Of a stretch of 44,474 bases of DNA, positions 1 to 10,935 are shown piece by piece. Position numbers and translations under genes: made by a program. Positions within the stretch are counted from its first letter, which is position 1, and each line of letters starts with the position of its first letter. The notes under the pieces were generated by a model. It worked only from the letters and a program-made list of their open reading frames with translations. It was not told the origin of the DNA and searched no databases. Source of the stretch: Mastigamoeba balamuthi (taxonomy: Eukaryota; Evosea; Mastigamoebida; Mastigamoebidae); the NCBI GenBank assembly GCA_902651635.1, contig CACRSC010000016.1, positions 374,703 through 419,176 on the forward strand, given 5' to 3'.

Positions 1-74
1 TTTTAAATGTACAAACCTGTGCTGGAGCTGCCCATAACATACTGGCGTTTGTTCTCTGCTGCTTTGGCCTGGCT

Positions 75-356
75 TCATGCAGCAGCCCTGTCAGTCACCA
101 ACAGAGAAGACCATCTTCCAGATGTTCCATTCCACTTCTCGGGGCAGTGGTGACCACCCATATGGCCAGCCCTCTGCAGGTTACACTGCATTGAGTAGTG
201 CCTATCACATGTTGTGCAGTGATATGATTTGTCCTCCCCGTCCTCCCTCTCATGTACTTGACCTGCAGCTGTGTGTTTCACCTCACCTTGCTCTCCTGTT
301 CCTGCAGCATTGCCTGCTCCACTCAATCCCTTCTGCATCACTGTCTCAGTGTGCAA
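75..356 (-). CDS. C2HC zinc-finger fragment of the outer mobile element
   Basis: A 93-codon open frame holds a C-x2-C-x14-H-x4-C arrangement (YHCTTCD...GHMGGHHC), which looks like a single C2HC or degenerate C2H2 finger. The same finger is present in the right arm at about 16785-16890, with conservative changes, so it has been under some constraint. After the finger the two copies stay similar (WNGTSGRWSSLLVTDRAAA). This copy then has TGA where the right copy has a Trp codon. It is probably the first exon of a larger element gene that extends beyond the window. The function is unknown; DNA binding is only a guess from the finger. Confidence 0.45.
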   Translation of the reverse strand: MHTETVMQKGLSGAGNAAGTGEQGEVKHTAAGQVHEREDGEDKSYHCTTCDRHYSMQCNLQRAGHMGGHHCPEKWNGTSGRWSSLLVTDRAAA

Positions 357-409
357 ATGACGTCAAGTGCAAATCAGGTAGCTGGTAAAATCTAGGCTGC
401 TCACCGTCA

Positions 410-930
410 GGCTTCTGCTACACTTAGCTACGCAATTAATTCCACTATGCACTGCTACACATACCTATACTGCACTCACTGTATAGCAGATCACCCTCTG
501 CTATGCATCGCTACATTGGCTCTGCTATGCAGTGTAGTGGACCCACCTATTGCTACATGTTACTACATCTGTCTTCACTTTGCCATGTAGCAGAGGTACC
601 TCTGCTATGCAGCATAGCAGAGCATATTTAGCAATGCATAGTGGCAGTGCCTCTGCGGCTCTGTGTAGCAGAGGTGCCTATGCTATGCTATGTAGTGGAG
701 GTATCTCTGCTACACGGTGTAGTGGAGCCTGCATGGCAGTGCATAGCAGAGGTACCTCGCTTACGCATTGCTACATGTGCTCCGCTACGCTGCATAGCAG
801 AGGTACCTCCGCTACTCACAGCTACACAGGTGCTGCTATGCACTGCTGCTGAAATTCACTTCTGCTACACTATAGTGGAGCATGTGTAGTACTGCATAGC
901 AGAACTGGATCTGCTATGGTACGTAAACGT
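410..930. repeat. Degenerate short-period satellite, left arm
   Basis: The tract is built from reshuffled units of about 10-20 bp such as CTGCTATGCA, TAGCAGAGGTACCTCTGC and GCTACAT. Many are self-complementary, so both strands read alike. The same family occurs at 15485-15830 and 16040-16615. The short frames that can be read through it are repeat artefacts. Confidence 0.8.
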
Positions 931-945
931 GCTTGACGTGTGGTG

Positions 946-1319
946 GTGTTCAAGCAAGCCCAGGTCCAGTCTCACATCTTGCCTGAGGAATTCAGTGCCA
1001 CAATTGGCTTTCCCCCTCCCTGTGCAGCAGGCCCGCCTCATGCACATGTGCAATGCAGTTCAGTGTCGCCATACTCTCACCAGGCGCCTTTGGGCCGACC
1101 ACTTGTCCCTCGTCCCTCGGTGACTGACAGCTTGCATTCGTAGAATGGCGAGTTTCAGAGTGCGAAATTCCCGTCATCTGCTGCGACGTCACTGTCGTTG
1201 CCTGGCAACTCCACTAACGGAGCTGCTTGAATAGCCAATCAGAAGGGGGTGAAAGGAAGGCAACAACAAGTGCTTGCGTCAGCAAGCAGGGGGGATGCGT
1301 GTGTATTCCAGTACGCGGC
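946..1319. other. Intergenic, no gene seen
   Basis: Composition changes here from satellite to unique sequence between the inverted-repeat arm and the 3' end of the LysM gene. I see no supported coding exon, RNA gene or repeat. Confidence 0.5.
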
Positions 1320-2225
1320 TCACTTGCAGAGGCACAGGGTGAGCAGCAGGGGCCTGCGCCTCCTGGCCCTCCTCCTCTCGGCCTTGGCAGTGCTGGCCAC
1401 GTACGTCGACTCGGTGGCCGTGTCGTTCTCGGCCCTGTAGGCCGCGACGGCCTCGTCGAGGTCCCACGTGGCCAGTGCCAGGTACGACCTCGCCTCCTCG
1501 GCGCTGGCCCGCGGGCACCGGCACCTGAACGCGCTCACCAGGGCCGCCCGGGCCCTCCCGGCCTTGTGCTCGTCGCTCTCGGGCGGCACCTCGGCCTTCT
1601 TGCAGCTGTCGGGGCCCTGGGCCGTGTCGGGCAGGTAGAGCACCGAGCGGGCGGCCACCTCGTCGTCAAAGACGATGCGGTTCAGGCGCTTGATGGCGGC
1701 CACGCTGACGCCGTGACGCACGCTGACGCCCTGCAGCGTGTCGCCGGGGCGCACAGGCACCGCGACGGTCCCCGGGGCCGCCCTGGACAGCCGCATGGCG
1801 ATCGCCTCGCAGTCCCTCTCGTCCGCCTACGCGATTTTAGCCGCCAGGAAAGAAGAAGATTTTTGAGAATTCGATTGGGGGCAAGATCAATTGAGCCGAA
1901 TTTGCATTCCCAGTCACACCTTGGCCGCGAGGATCGTGACCTCCTTCTCGCGGGCGCGCTGGGCCGCCGCGCGCTCCTCGGCGAGCTCCGGGGGGTTCAT
2001 GGCCTCGTCGGGCACCTCGTACCCCATGACCGCGTGCACGTACGACGGCAGCTGCCCCCCGTCGTCGTCGTCGCCCGCTCTCTGCTTGGCGCTGCAGTCG
2101 TCGACGGGCACAGCGGGGGCAGCAGCGGCACAGTAGTCGTACGAGGGCGCAGGGGAGCCGTGGGACGCGTAGCCCGGGGGCGCGGGGGCCGCGGCGCAGC
2201 AGGGGTAGGACGGGGAGGCCTCCAT
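1320..2225 (-). CDS. LysM domain protein with UBA-like C-terminal region
   Basis: There are two exons, 1920-2225 and 1320-1826, split by a 93-bp GT-AG intron; the junction joins ...ILAAK to ADERDCEAIA in frame. The N-terminal part is low complexity (Pro/Ala/Tyr rich). A charged helix EERAAAQRAREKE follows, then a LysM domain (VPVRPGDTLQGVSVRHGVS...IKRLNRI...LYLP), and then a helical segment (ASAEEARSYLALATWDLDEA) typical of UBA/CUE folds. Intracellular eukaryotic LysM proteins (LYSMD type) often have this general layout, and no signal peptide is seen. The start at 2225 is the first ATG. The frame stays open upstream to a possible acceptor near 2322, so an additional 5' exon is possible. The C-terminus is Arg-rich. 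Function is unknown. Confidence 0.75.
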
Positions 2226-2339
2226 GGGGTGGAGAGGTGCAGGCGCTGGTGCAGGAGGGGCGCAAGTAGCGAAGTGGTGGGCGACCTTTCGTTTTTTGCG
2301 AAGCACTGCAGCTTTCGGGTTCTGCAAACCAGGAAAGAT

Positions 2340-2828
2340 GCCGGATTAGGAAGCTGATTTGCCAGATAGAAGATCCTGGATTTCTGATCTCATATCTGGA
2401 TGGGCATGCCCCTTTTCCCGGGGTCGTGCAGACACGTGTCTGAGGCCTTTGTGCTGGTTGTACCGTCTGTGAAGGGCGCTGCGAGGTGATCGCGAGAAGG
2501 AAAAAGTCTGGTTGGTCTGGCAGGCGCCCACCAGTTTGCTTCACGTGATCATAAGAGGTCCGTTTGTCATGATGTTGGGCCACGTGCCGGTGGCGTGGCC
2601 CATTTCCCTCTCCCTGCAAATAACTGGACTAGAGCCGCGTGGCTGCCACGGGTGGCAACCTGTACCGGGGCCTGATGGCGGTGCTTCGACGATGCTTGGC
2701 TCCTAGGGGCCACCGCACGGCTGGGGACAATTCGACGAGGGCAATTGAATCTCTGGGAGATCTGCGTCTGGATATCTTCCCACGAGATTTACCTTTTAGC
2801 GTTCGTTCGAAAAAGCACCAAACGGAGG
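2340..2828. other. Intergenic region between divergent genes
   Basis: This is the shared upstream region of the LysM gene (minus) and TBCCD1 (plus), so promoters for both should lie here. I see no recognisable motif and no convincing exon. Confidence 0.4.
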
Positions 2829-4812
2829 ATGTCGGTCGTTAGCCTCCTCTACGTTCGCCCCGAGCTCTTCGACTTCAGCCCCGCTGTCCCCCGCGACTGG
2901 GAGCTGGACCTGCGGTCCACGAGGCGCCTGGCAGCCGCTGTGCCCGTGGAGAGCCCCGAGACACGCATAACGCACGGCTTTCGTCCCCAGTCCTGCCCAG
3001 TGGCCCACGCCCACGGTCTCACGCCCCGCCACAGGAAGGAGCGGTGGGTGCAGGTGTGCGCTGAGCAGTGCCTCGACCAGCAGCACGCGAGCTCGTACGG
3101 GCCTCCGCGATAGCTTTGCCCTTGCAATATCTCTCGGGATATTTCCTCGCCGTTCTGGTTTTGCATCTCCTATTTCCGAGAATTTGCCCCAAGTGCCCAA
3201 GTGCCCACCGACTGACGTGGCGTGACGTCAACTGATGTTCGCTGCGGCCGTTGCCCTGCAAAGGCTCTTTACTGTGTTCCAGGCACTGAGAGTGGCCCAG
3301 GGAGAGGCCCGCGCCCGAGAGCCAGAGGCCACTGCCAACGCTCTGCAGCTGCTGGTGTTCACGCTCTGCTGCGAGTACGGCAGGACGCGCAGCGTCACGG
3401 TCAGCACCGACGGCTTCCCCTCGCCCAAGAGCAAGCCCAGGAACCCCGGCCACCCCGGCAACCTCAAGTCCACATTCGTCCACGTTGCGTCCAGACCCCT
3501 CCCAACCAGCGGCCCAACACGCCGCATCACGTCCAATTCCAAGAAGTTTCCAAGAATTCCTGATTTCGCTCCGAGCAGGAGGTGCTGGAGGACCTCGTGA
3601 GGCTCGTGTGCTGCGGTGGCCGCCTGGCCGTCGTGCACCTCTCGGAGCTCTCGGCCCTGAGCCCTGTCATTGGCGTCTTCTGCGGCGACGGGCCCTCGGA
3701 CGTGCCCTCTGTCGCCGCGCCGCTGTTCAACTCGGGCGCCCTGTGCCCCGTGTCCTCCTTCTCTGTTCGCTTCCCCCGATCGACTGCCCCCAGGGCCCCT
3801 GTGGGTCTTAGCAGAGATGTCTTTGCGGTGTGTGCTGGTGTGTGGCAGGGGTGGCTCAAGGACAAGCTGCAGGAGTCGTCCGAGAGGCTGTGCTGGAGGT
3901 GCGGGGAGCTGAGGGGAGTGGGCCTGGGCACCGTGCACCTGAGCGACACCACGGGGTCCACGCGCCTCATGCAGGGCCAGGGCTCGATGTGCCTCAGCGG
4001 CTGCAGCGACTGCGCCATCTACAGCCCGCACGTCCACAACGGCCGTGTGGTCATATCCAACTGCAGGTCCGCGCTCGTGTGCGACTGCTGGCGCGGTGCG
4101 CGTTTCGCTGAGCACTCGGCTCCCTTCGCAGCGGCTGCACGATCGTGGTGGGGCCGTGCACAAGGGCCGCGATCATCAAAGACTGCCACGAGGTGAAGAT
4201 ATCAGTGGTGGCTCGCACAGTGATTGTCAAGTGCGGATGCGCTCTGCTGCGTGCTTGCCTCGATCTCAATGTCTGCTGGCTGCAGGAACTGCTCAGACTC
4301 GTCCATTTTCATGTGTACGCCGTTCGCGCCCATCTTCAACGGGACGAACAAGAATGTACGTCCATGCTCACGGGTATCAGATGGCATCTCAGAACACTGT
4401 GCAGATCCACATCGCACCATTCAATGCTGAGTACGAGGGTCTGGGGCGCCAACTCTCGGAGACAGGCCTGCCGACCACAGCGCAGTGCAACGCGTGGGAC
4501 GACGCCCTTGTGGTGGACCCGCGCAGCGCGCCGTCGGTGCTCGAGCCCGACGACTTCTTCGCCGTTACGGTTCCGTTCCACTTTGAGGGGGAGGCCCCGG
4601 CGTCGGGCTGCGCGCTGCCCGAGAGGTACGCCGAGGTGTGCAGCAAGCGCGCGGGGTCTGTGGAGGCGCTCAGGCAGCAGATCTCGCGGCTGCCGGCGGA
4701 GAACAGGGAGGCTGTGCGCGAGGCCATCAAGAGCCAGTTCCTGGCGTGGCTGTATGACACGGGGTGCATGCGCGAGATCGACGATCTCATCGTGCTGGGC
4801 ACCTCCAAGTAG
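2829..4812 (+). CDS. TBCCD1: TBCC domain-containing protein 1 homologue
   Basis: The gene starts at ATG 2829 (MSVVSLLYVRPELFDF) and is broken by about six short introns. Exons lie near 2829-3094, 3264-3490, 3577-3760, 3862-4065, 4132-4230, 4286-4355 and 4395-4812. The exon at 3862 reads GWLKDKLQESSERLCWRCGE. The next ones give the right-handed beta-helix of the TBCC/CAP fold (CAIYSPHVHNGRVVISNC, then GCTIVVGPCTRAAIIKDCHE). The C-terminal block NVQIHIAPFNAEYEGL...WDDALVV...EPDDFFAVTVPF is diagnostic of the TBCCD1 family. Known members act at centrosomes or basal bodies and in Golgi and organelle positioning, which would fit a flagellated cell. Exon edges in the first half are less certain than in the second. 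Confidence 0.85.
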
Positions 4813-5106
4813 TATCACCCCATTCTGGTTGTAACAAAATGGATTTGCACCTCTCTTCATCGTTGCCCATCATTCCCGTTGGTGATATGGTTGTGGTGTT
4901 TCGTTGTTTATTGTCTGAAGCTCAAGTTGATAAACGGCCTGTGTTATGGCCGAGTACAGTTGATGCCGCCTCTGAGTATCCCTGAATGCAGCATTCGAGG
5001 CCTCCGATACCACTGAGAGCTGCCTTGTTCCTTCCGATACTACTGATGACATCAGCGGAATATCAGAATTCAGCACGACATAGATATTATTCCGCAGGAC
5101 AGGAAG

Positions 5107-7000
5107 ATGAACCCGCGGCGTCTGCTCCTGTGCTGCTGCGCCCACGCGGCCCTCTGCCTCGCCTACACCTACTGCGAGGCCCCGCTGCCCACCTACCACG
5201 CCCCTCCCCCCGGCAGCACCCTCCTGCAGGCCCGCCCCATCCCCCCAAACCCCGTCAGCAGCAGTCGCCAGCGGGTATTGACACGTCACCAAAACCGCCG
5301 GCACCTGCGGGTGTCCTGTGGCTCTCTCTCTCCCTCCCCCCCTTTCCTCCTCGCAGGTGCTCGTCGTGACGCGGCACGGGGACAGGGCGCCGGCCAACGT
5401 GTACCCCGAGGAGGGCGGGGCGGTGTGGGACTGCGCGGCGCTCGAGGCGACGGGGCTGCCGGCGCTGACGTCTGCGGTGGCGGGCGTCGAGGCGCTGGCC
5501 CAGACCCAGACAGCGGCGGCGCTGCTGCCCCGCAGGCTCTGGCGCGGCAACTGCACCCCGGGGCAGCTCACCGAGCGCGGCGCCATGCAGCACATGCGCC
5601 TGGGCAAGCGCATGCGCGAGATCTACGTCGACAAGCTCCGCCTGCTGCCCGAGAAGGTCCGCCCGATCGCCTTATTCACCCGCCCGCCATCGGGCAATTC
5701 CGCTCCCTCATATCCTGATTCCTCATTCCGAATCTCCGACCAACGCAAATCTGCTGATTTTTTTTGCGTATCGTTCGTTCTCCGTACGCTACGCAACGCG
5801 CAGCTCGACGAGAGCCAGCTGTTTGTGCGGAGCACCGACGTGCCCCGGACGCGGCAGTCGGCCATTGCGCACGTGGCGGGGCTGTACCCGTACGAGGGCG
5901 AGACGCGCGTGCGGCTGCGGGTGGCGCCCGCGGAGCTGGAGACGATGAACCCGCCGAGCCACCAGACGGCCTGCCCGCGCCTCGGCCAGATCGTCGCCGC
6001 CCTCAAGTCCTCGGACGAGTGGAACGCCCGCCAGTGCCAGCTCGCCGACGTCCGCGCGAGGCTCGAGCGGGCGTTCGGGACGCGCGGGCTGGACAAGTTC
6101 GCCAACGCGTTCAACCCCTACAGCGACAACATGCACTGCAGGTGCGCCCCCCGCCCTCTTCAATTGACTCGCCCACCTTTGTTCGCGCGCTTCTGCGGGG
6201 GTCGTGCTCTCCGCAGCAGCACTGCCACTCTTGTTTTTAGGCCATGGGGTGCTGCTCAGGGGCTCTCTTTGAGGTTCCACGCTTCTTTCAATTGATTTTG
6301 GCGCACTGCGGTTTTCCCGTGTTTGGTGGTGGCTGATTTCGGCTTTCACCGGAGTAGGCCACCACTGCGGGCAATTGCTATGAATGGGATTTTGACCGAA
6401 CAATGCAATTCGAGTCAATTGCTACTTGGACGCGTTTTTTGTCGGTTCTCGTGGTGCAGCGTGTTCTCTGCGTTGAGGTCCGCGAGTCGCGCCAGCAAGC
6501 AAGCCAACGCCGCATGCGTGCCCAGGGAGTGCCACGGCATGTCGACGCCCGTGCCCGCGAGCGACGTGCAGACCGTGATGTCGCAGGCCGAGTGGGAGCT
6601 GCTCGCCTGGAGCGCCCCCAGCGGCCCCGTGGCCCCGGAACTCTCGCGCCTGGCTATCGGCTTCTTCCTCGCCGGCGATCTGGCCCCCGCCATGCGCTCG
6701 GCCCTCGCGGGCGACCCCGCAGCCCCCAAGTACGCGCTGTTCAGCGCCCACGACTACACGCTGGCGTTCCTCCTGAGCGCCCTGGGCCACCGCAACGAGC
6801 GCTGGCCCCAGTACGCCTCGCACGCGGTCTTCGAGGTCCTGCGCATGCCCTCGGGCGCCGGGGCCGTGCGCTTTGTGTACAACGGCGAGGAGCGCCTCAT
6901 CGAGGGCTGCGACGCGTCGCCGTGCGAGTGGGAGCAGTTCGCCCGCGTCGTCGACGCGCTGGCCGTGCGCAACGCCACGAGCGAGTGCGCGCTCAGGTGA
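5107..7000 (+). CDS. Secreted histidine acid phosphatase
   Basis: There are four exons: 5107-5253, 5357-5656, 5804-6141 and about 6478-7000. All are phase-compatible with GT-AG introns; exon 4 could start at 6478 or 6496. The first residues form a signal peptide (MNPRRLLLCCCAHAALCLAYTYC). The catalytic motif RHGxRxP is VTRHGDRAP at the start of exon 2, and the proton donor HD is in FSAHDYTLA in exon 4. Conserved FVRSTDVPRTRQSA and NPYSDNMHC are also present. Members hydrolyse phosphomonoesters in the lumen or outside the cell. The animal PXYLP1 and prostatic or lysosomal acid phosphatase groups are the nearest families I recognise. The stop TGA overlaps a perfect donor (CAG|GTGAGC), so a further 3' exon is conceivable but not visible. 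Confidence 0.85.
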
Positions 7001-9079
7001 GCGGGTGGGAGGACAGGCCCCGTCAAGGGACACACACACGTGTGGCACCCGTGAATACAGCACCTTGGATTGGACACACCGCGGTGCATCACCAGTGGCT
7101 CGCCTATTTACATTCAATTGAGGATTCCAAATGGCTAGTCGCCACTGCTGGATCTGGGAATCCCTGGCTCACAAGCATCTCCCAGGCGGGAACTGGTTTG
7201 TCCTTGCTCCCGATCCACCGCAGAAGACAAACAACCTGGCAACACAGCTGGGATGTGATACCAATCTAGGAGAGATTCTGAGCGAATCTGAGGGTGAGGG
7301 TGCTTCGTCAGGGGCAGTGACGGTTACCAACAGTCACAGCCGCACTATAAAAGGGCCCTCGCGCACCTCCACCAAATCACTCCTTATACTCCACTCAGAG
7401 CACAGTCCCGCCCCCGAGGACCTTCTTCCTCCTCGCACGCTCAAGACGGCGGGCGACGCCCTTCTCCTGCTCAGGCGAGCTTTGAACTCGCACAGCCCTC
7501 GCTCAGCTGCCCATGGGGGTCGCATTGTTCAACGGCCCACAGCTTCGGGCACTGACGAACTGACTGCGTACACTGTCGCCTGGCGCAGGGGGTCGGACCA
7601 CCGCCGCACCGCTGGACAGCACAGGGGACTCCAGGGCAATGCAGTGCGGTGGAGGACAAGGTCATGGCACGCTCACGGCGAGCTTTGACGACGGCGCTGT
7701 GCAGCGGGCCAACAGCGTCGCTTCGTGGTCGCCTGTTGGAGCCGATGGCAGAGGGCACCTCTTCGCGTCGCGACTCTCCACACCGCGGCGGACGAAGAGA
7801 CGCGGTGACACGTGGACAACGACCATCGGTCAGTCCGAGTCCTCCGCAGTGTCTGGCGAGTCACGATTCCGGTTGGGAGGCATTGTGTGAGCCACCGCAC
7901 AGTCTGACGAGGGAGGGGAACAGCAGAGAGGAGCAGCAGGGGCAGCGCCGGCCGCGGGGTGGCGCCAGCTGCCGTGGGGATGGGGACGAAGTGGCTGGGC
8001 GGGATGAGAGTGGGATTCCAGGAACCCCGGCCACGCGCCCTGGGGCGGGATGTACCCTGGCGGTGCAGCGGTTGCACCGATGGGTCTCCCTAGCAGAGGT
8101 CGGCCAATCGGCGGACTGGCTCAAACCACTCTCTCCCGCCCGGCCGGGGACGAAGCGTCTGGACGGGACTCGGTGGGTGCCCAGGAACCCCGGCCACGCA
8201 CTCTGCTGCAAGCGGGATGAAGCCCTGTCTGTGCAGGCCAGTAGCGCAGCAGGGGTATTCCCCGCCCACAGGGTCGGGCCATATCGGCGGACTGGCTCCC
8301 ACTCGATCTCGTCCAGCTCCCCCTCCCCTCCCCCGCGAGGCAGCTGCGCCATCCCCTTGCCTCCCGCACATGTGCAGCAGCGCACACAACGAGAGTAGCC
8401 GCGGCGACATTGCCAGTCAGTCCTCAATCACTGAACAGCACCGACTGTTCGCAACACCTCACACCACAACACCCACACCGTTAACCAATCCAGATCGCCA
8501 CACAAACACCGTGAACCACAACACCAGACCGCCTCACAAACACCCACGTTAGTTTTATAAACATCAACAGATGCTCTTCAGCACGAACTCGCGGAACAGT
8601 GATTGATAAACGCCTAGTGCCGCCAGACGATGCACGTCTTTACTTTGGTGCATTCAGTTGCCACCCTCTTTGGATCTCAACACTCGGTTATCAATTGACA
8701 GCCTGGTCTCTCGATGCAGCTCATGGAAAAACAGCCAGAGCACCTTAAGTTGAAAGGGGTTTTCACCAGCTGGAGCGGACATCACCGTTGCATGAAAGCC
8801 ACAGTGATCCAGCCACCTTCTCGCTTTCCCCTTTTTACTGTACTACACAACTGAAGAAAAAACAGGTCCTTGGGTGGTCCCGAGTTTTTCAACAAACAGA
8901 TTCTGTGCCCCCTTCCCTTACTGTCTTTTCAGGGAGATAGTCCTTTTTATGTAGCCCCGCACCGGATACGGAATCCCCATTTGAACAGATCACAGGAAGA
9001 GATCATCTATAAAGCCATTCATCACCTCAGTGGACCGATGGAGTGTTCTGGTGATCAGAGCGAGGCACTCTGTGGTTTT
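7001..9079. other. Long intergenic region with no convincing gene
   Basis: Several open frames run through here, but they lack recognisable motifs and overlap on both strands. The part from 7970 to 8330 holds an imperfect tandem repeat (separate entry). From 8410 to 8560 the sequence is C/A-rich low complexity (repeated ACACC and CACAAAC). From 8560 to 9079 I see nothing. Confidence 0.5.
7980..8300 (+). repeat. Two-copy tandem repeat, period ~168 bp
   Basis: Two diverged copies share, in the same order, GGACGAAG, CCAGGAACCCCGGCCACGC, CGGGATG and ATCGGCGGACTGGCTC. The first copy runs about 7980-8130 and the second about 8148-8297. It lies outside any supported gene. Confidence 0.6.
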
Positions 9080-10136
9080 CTAGCATCCGTTGATCTTCGT
9101 AGTCGACGTCAGCAGGCCAAGCCTCCACGGCATGTCGTCGTACGCTGCCTTGGACTGCGCATGCACGAGCGTGAGTCATCACTGCTCTATTAATTGTATT
9201 GCCGAGTGCAATACGCACGTTGGGATCGACGCCCTGGTAGAGGAACCTGATGCCGCAGGGGTTGAGCAGCATCCTCTCGTCCGCGTTGGCGCGGATCAGC
9301 TCGCCGTGGCTGATCGACTTGGTCCACGCTCCCGACTTGAACCTCACGTTCCTGCTGCTCGCGAAGTCCCTCGCCAGCGGCGTCCACTTGCCCGTCAGCG
9401 ACGGCGCCGTGAAGGTCTGGTAGTAGCGGTGGCCGTCCGAGCCGATGCCCTCGATGCCAGCGATGTACAGGCGCTGCGTCGTCAGCCCGTAGACCCACGA
9501 CGCCTCGAAGTACTCCTGGGGGTTCTGCGAGTGCAGCACCGTGTCGAAGCGGCCCGACCAGCCGCCCGGGAACGCCGACTTGCGCGTGGACGTGCGGAAC
9601 CAGTCGCCCAAGTCGTTGGAGAAGAACATGTGGCAGTCGCTGTCGTCGCAGATGACCCAGAAGTCGATGGCCTTGTTGGGCATGTTGGTGAAGAACGTCT
9701 TGGGGGCGGACCAGCCCTTGGGGTTGCGCAGGTCCTTGTTGGTCGAGTACGTGGGCCACGGCGACTGGAAGACGAGGTACCAGAGCCCCTGCGGCGCGAA
9801 GTAGAACAGCTGCGGCGCGCACTTGTAGTCCCCGAAGCCCGCGTTGCGGTCGAGGAAGTACCAGCTGGCTGCCCCTGCCGTGCCGGGCCTCGTGAAGTTG
9901 AAGTAGACCATGCCGTAGCCCTTGCCTGTGACCACCGAGGCCACGGCGTGGTAGACGCCGTTGGAGAGGACCACCGAGGGGTCCTTGATGCTCTTGACCA
10001 CCGGGTGGGCCGCGTCATGCTTGGTGCCGACCAGGACGCCCGTGCTGTCCCACGACCACGACGAGGGCAGCGTCACGGGGCGCCCGACGACTGCGGCTGC
10101 GGCTACCGCGAGGATGATAGCGGCGATGGCTCTCAT
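9080..10136 (-). CDS. Secreted GH62 alpha-L-arabinofuranosidase
   Basis: Exon 1 is 9219-10136 and exon 2 is 9080-9154, with a 64-bp intron. The joined 3' end reads ...RFLYQGVDPN then SKAAYDDMPWRLGLLTS, matching the usual GH62 C-terminus and confirming the splice. A signal peptide (MRAIAAIILAVAAAAVVG) precedes the domain. GH62 hallmarks are KCAPQLFYFAPQGLWYLVFQ, YSTNKDLRNPKGWSAPKTFF, DFWVICDDSDCHMFFSND, EASWVYGL, GIGSDGHRYY, SGAWTKSISHGELIRAN and LNPCGIRFLYQG. The family removes L-arabinose side chains from arabinoxylan and arabinan. It is best known from fungi and actinobacteria, so presence in a protist suggests transfer. The intron and matching GC content show it is resident in a eukaryotic genome. 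Confidence 0.9.
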
Positions 10137-10935
10137 GCGGGAACGACTTACAGTGTGCGCAATACTTTAGAAATGACGAGAGACGAGGCCGCCAGTGGGG
10201 CTGGAAGATCAACAGAAAATGCCCGCTGAACCACTGGCCAGAGTTGGTTGTGGCCGTTGCAGTTTGTTTTGCGGCAAACAGAATATCGGTGTGGTCACAG
10301 TCACCAGAAAAATCAGAAGTCGGCGATGACGCATCTGTTTCCAGGCGCTGAGTATCCGTGCCTCCAAGCCATGCGGCCTCCACGGGGTGCGCTCTCTCGG
10401 TCTCATTGAATGACTGTATGCGGGGTACACTGATGAGCAGCACTGTGGGCTGCTCCACTCATTCTGAGGGCGTGGTATGGTCTGCGAGTGCCTGCGCTGC
10501 CCTTCTGACAAATCGGCAAACGTGCCAGTCTCCCATCGTACTTCGGCCACAGTCGGGGCTGCGATCCGCCGCGCCTTCCATGACCCACCGCCTTCGCCCG
10601 CTTACGCAATACATAATACAACGCGACTAGCACACACTCGCTTAGACGAGTCGGTGGCACCTCCGATAGTCCTCCCACTCGAGCCGCTGCACAATATTGT
10701 TTGACAGTCTGAGCCCCAGACGGGCGAGCATAGCTGAGCCACCAACTGCAACTGTCGTGCACGGCGACCCTATTGAGATTTGCCCATCCCACAGCCCCTC
10801 AGCTCAGCGGCTCGTCGCGGCATGGCGATGCCGATGCCCAGTAACAAGACACGGGGGACGGCAAAACGCAGAGAGAACGCACAGCTGCTGTTCAGTTTGC
10901 CCCCGCAGCACTGCAGCAGCAGCAGCTGCTCGGGC
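10137..10935. other. Intergenic region, no gene seen
   Basis: This lies upstream of the GH62 gene and downstream of the T1/SPRY-like gene. The frames present are short, motif-free and overlap on both strands. The GH62 promoter should be within it, but I recognise no element. Confidence 0.4.

Larger units (their letters stand above)
1..945 (-). repeat. Left arm of a ~1 kb inverted repeat
   Basis: Read on the minus strand, this stretch matches about 16035-17015 on the plus strand through its whole length. Matches include the zinc-finger reading frame, the GTTTGTACAT end and the GCACGTTT...GCAGATCCAGTTC block at the inner edge. The two arms face each other across about 15 kb of ordinary genes. 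This arm continues past the left edge of the window, so it is probably the tip of a larger mobile element pointing leftwards. Confidence 0.8.

Noticed and set aside
1227-2357. A 376-codon plus-strand frame across the LysM gene
   Set aside because: It is antisense to the LysM gene, very Arg/Gly-rich, and lacks motifs. It is a GC-bias shadow.
9090-10229. A 379-codon plus-strand frame over the GH62 gene
   Set aside because: It is antisense to clear GH62 motifs and is composed of Val/Arg/Gly-rich text typical of shadows.
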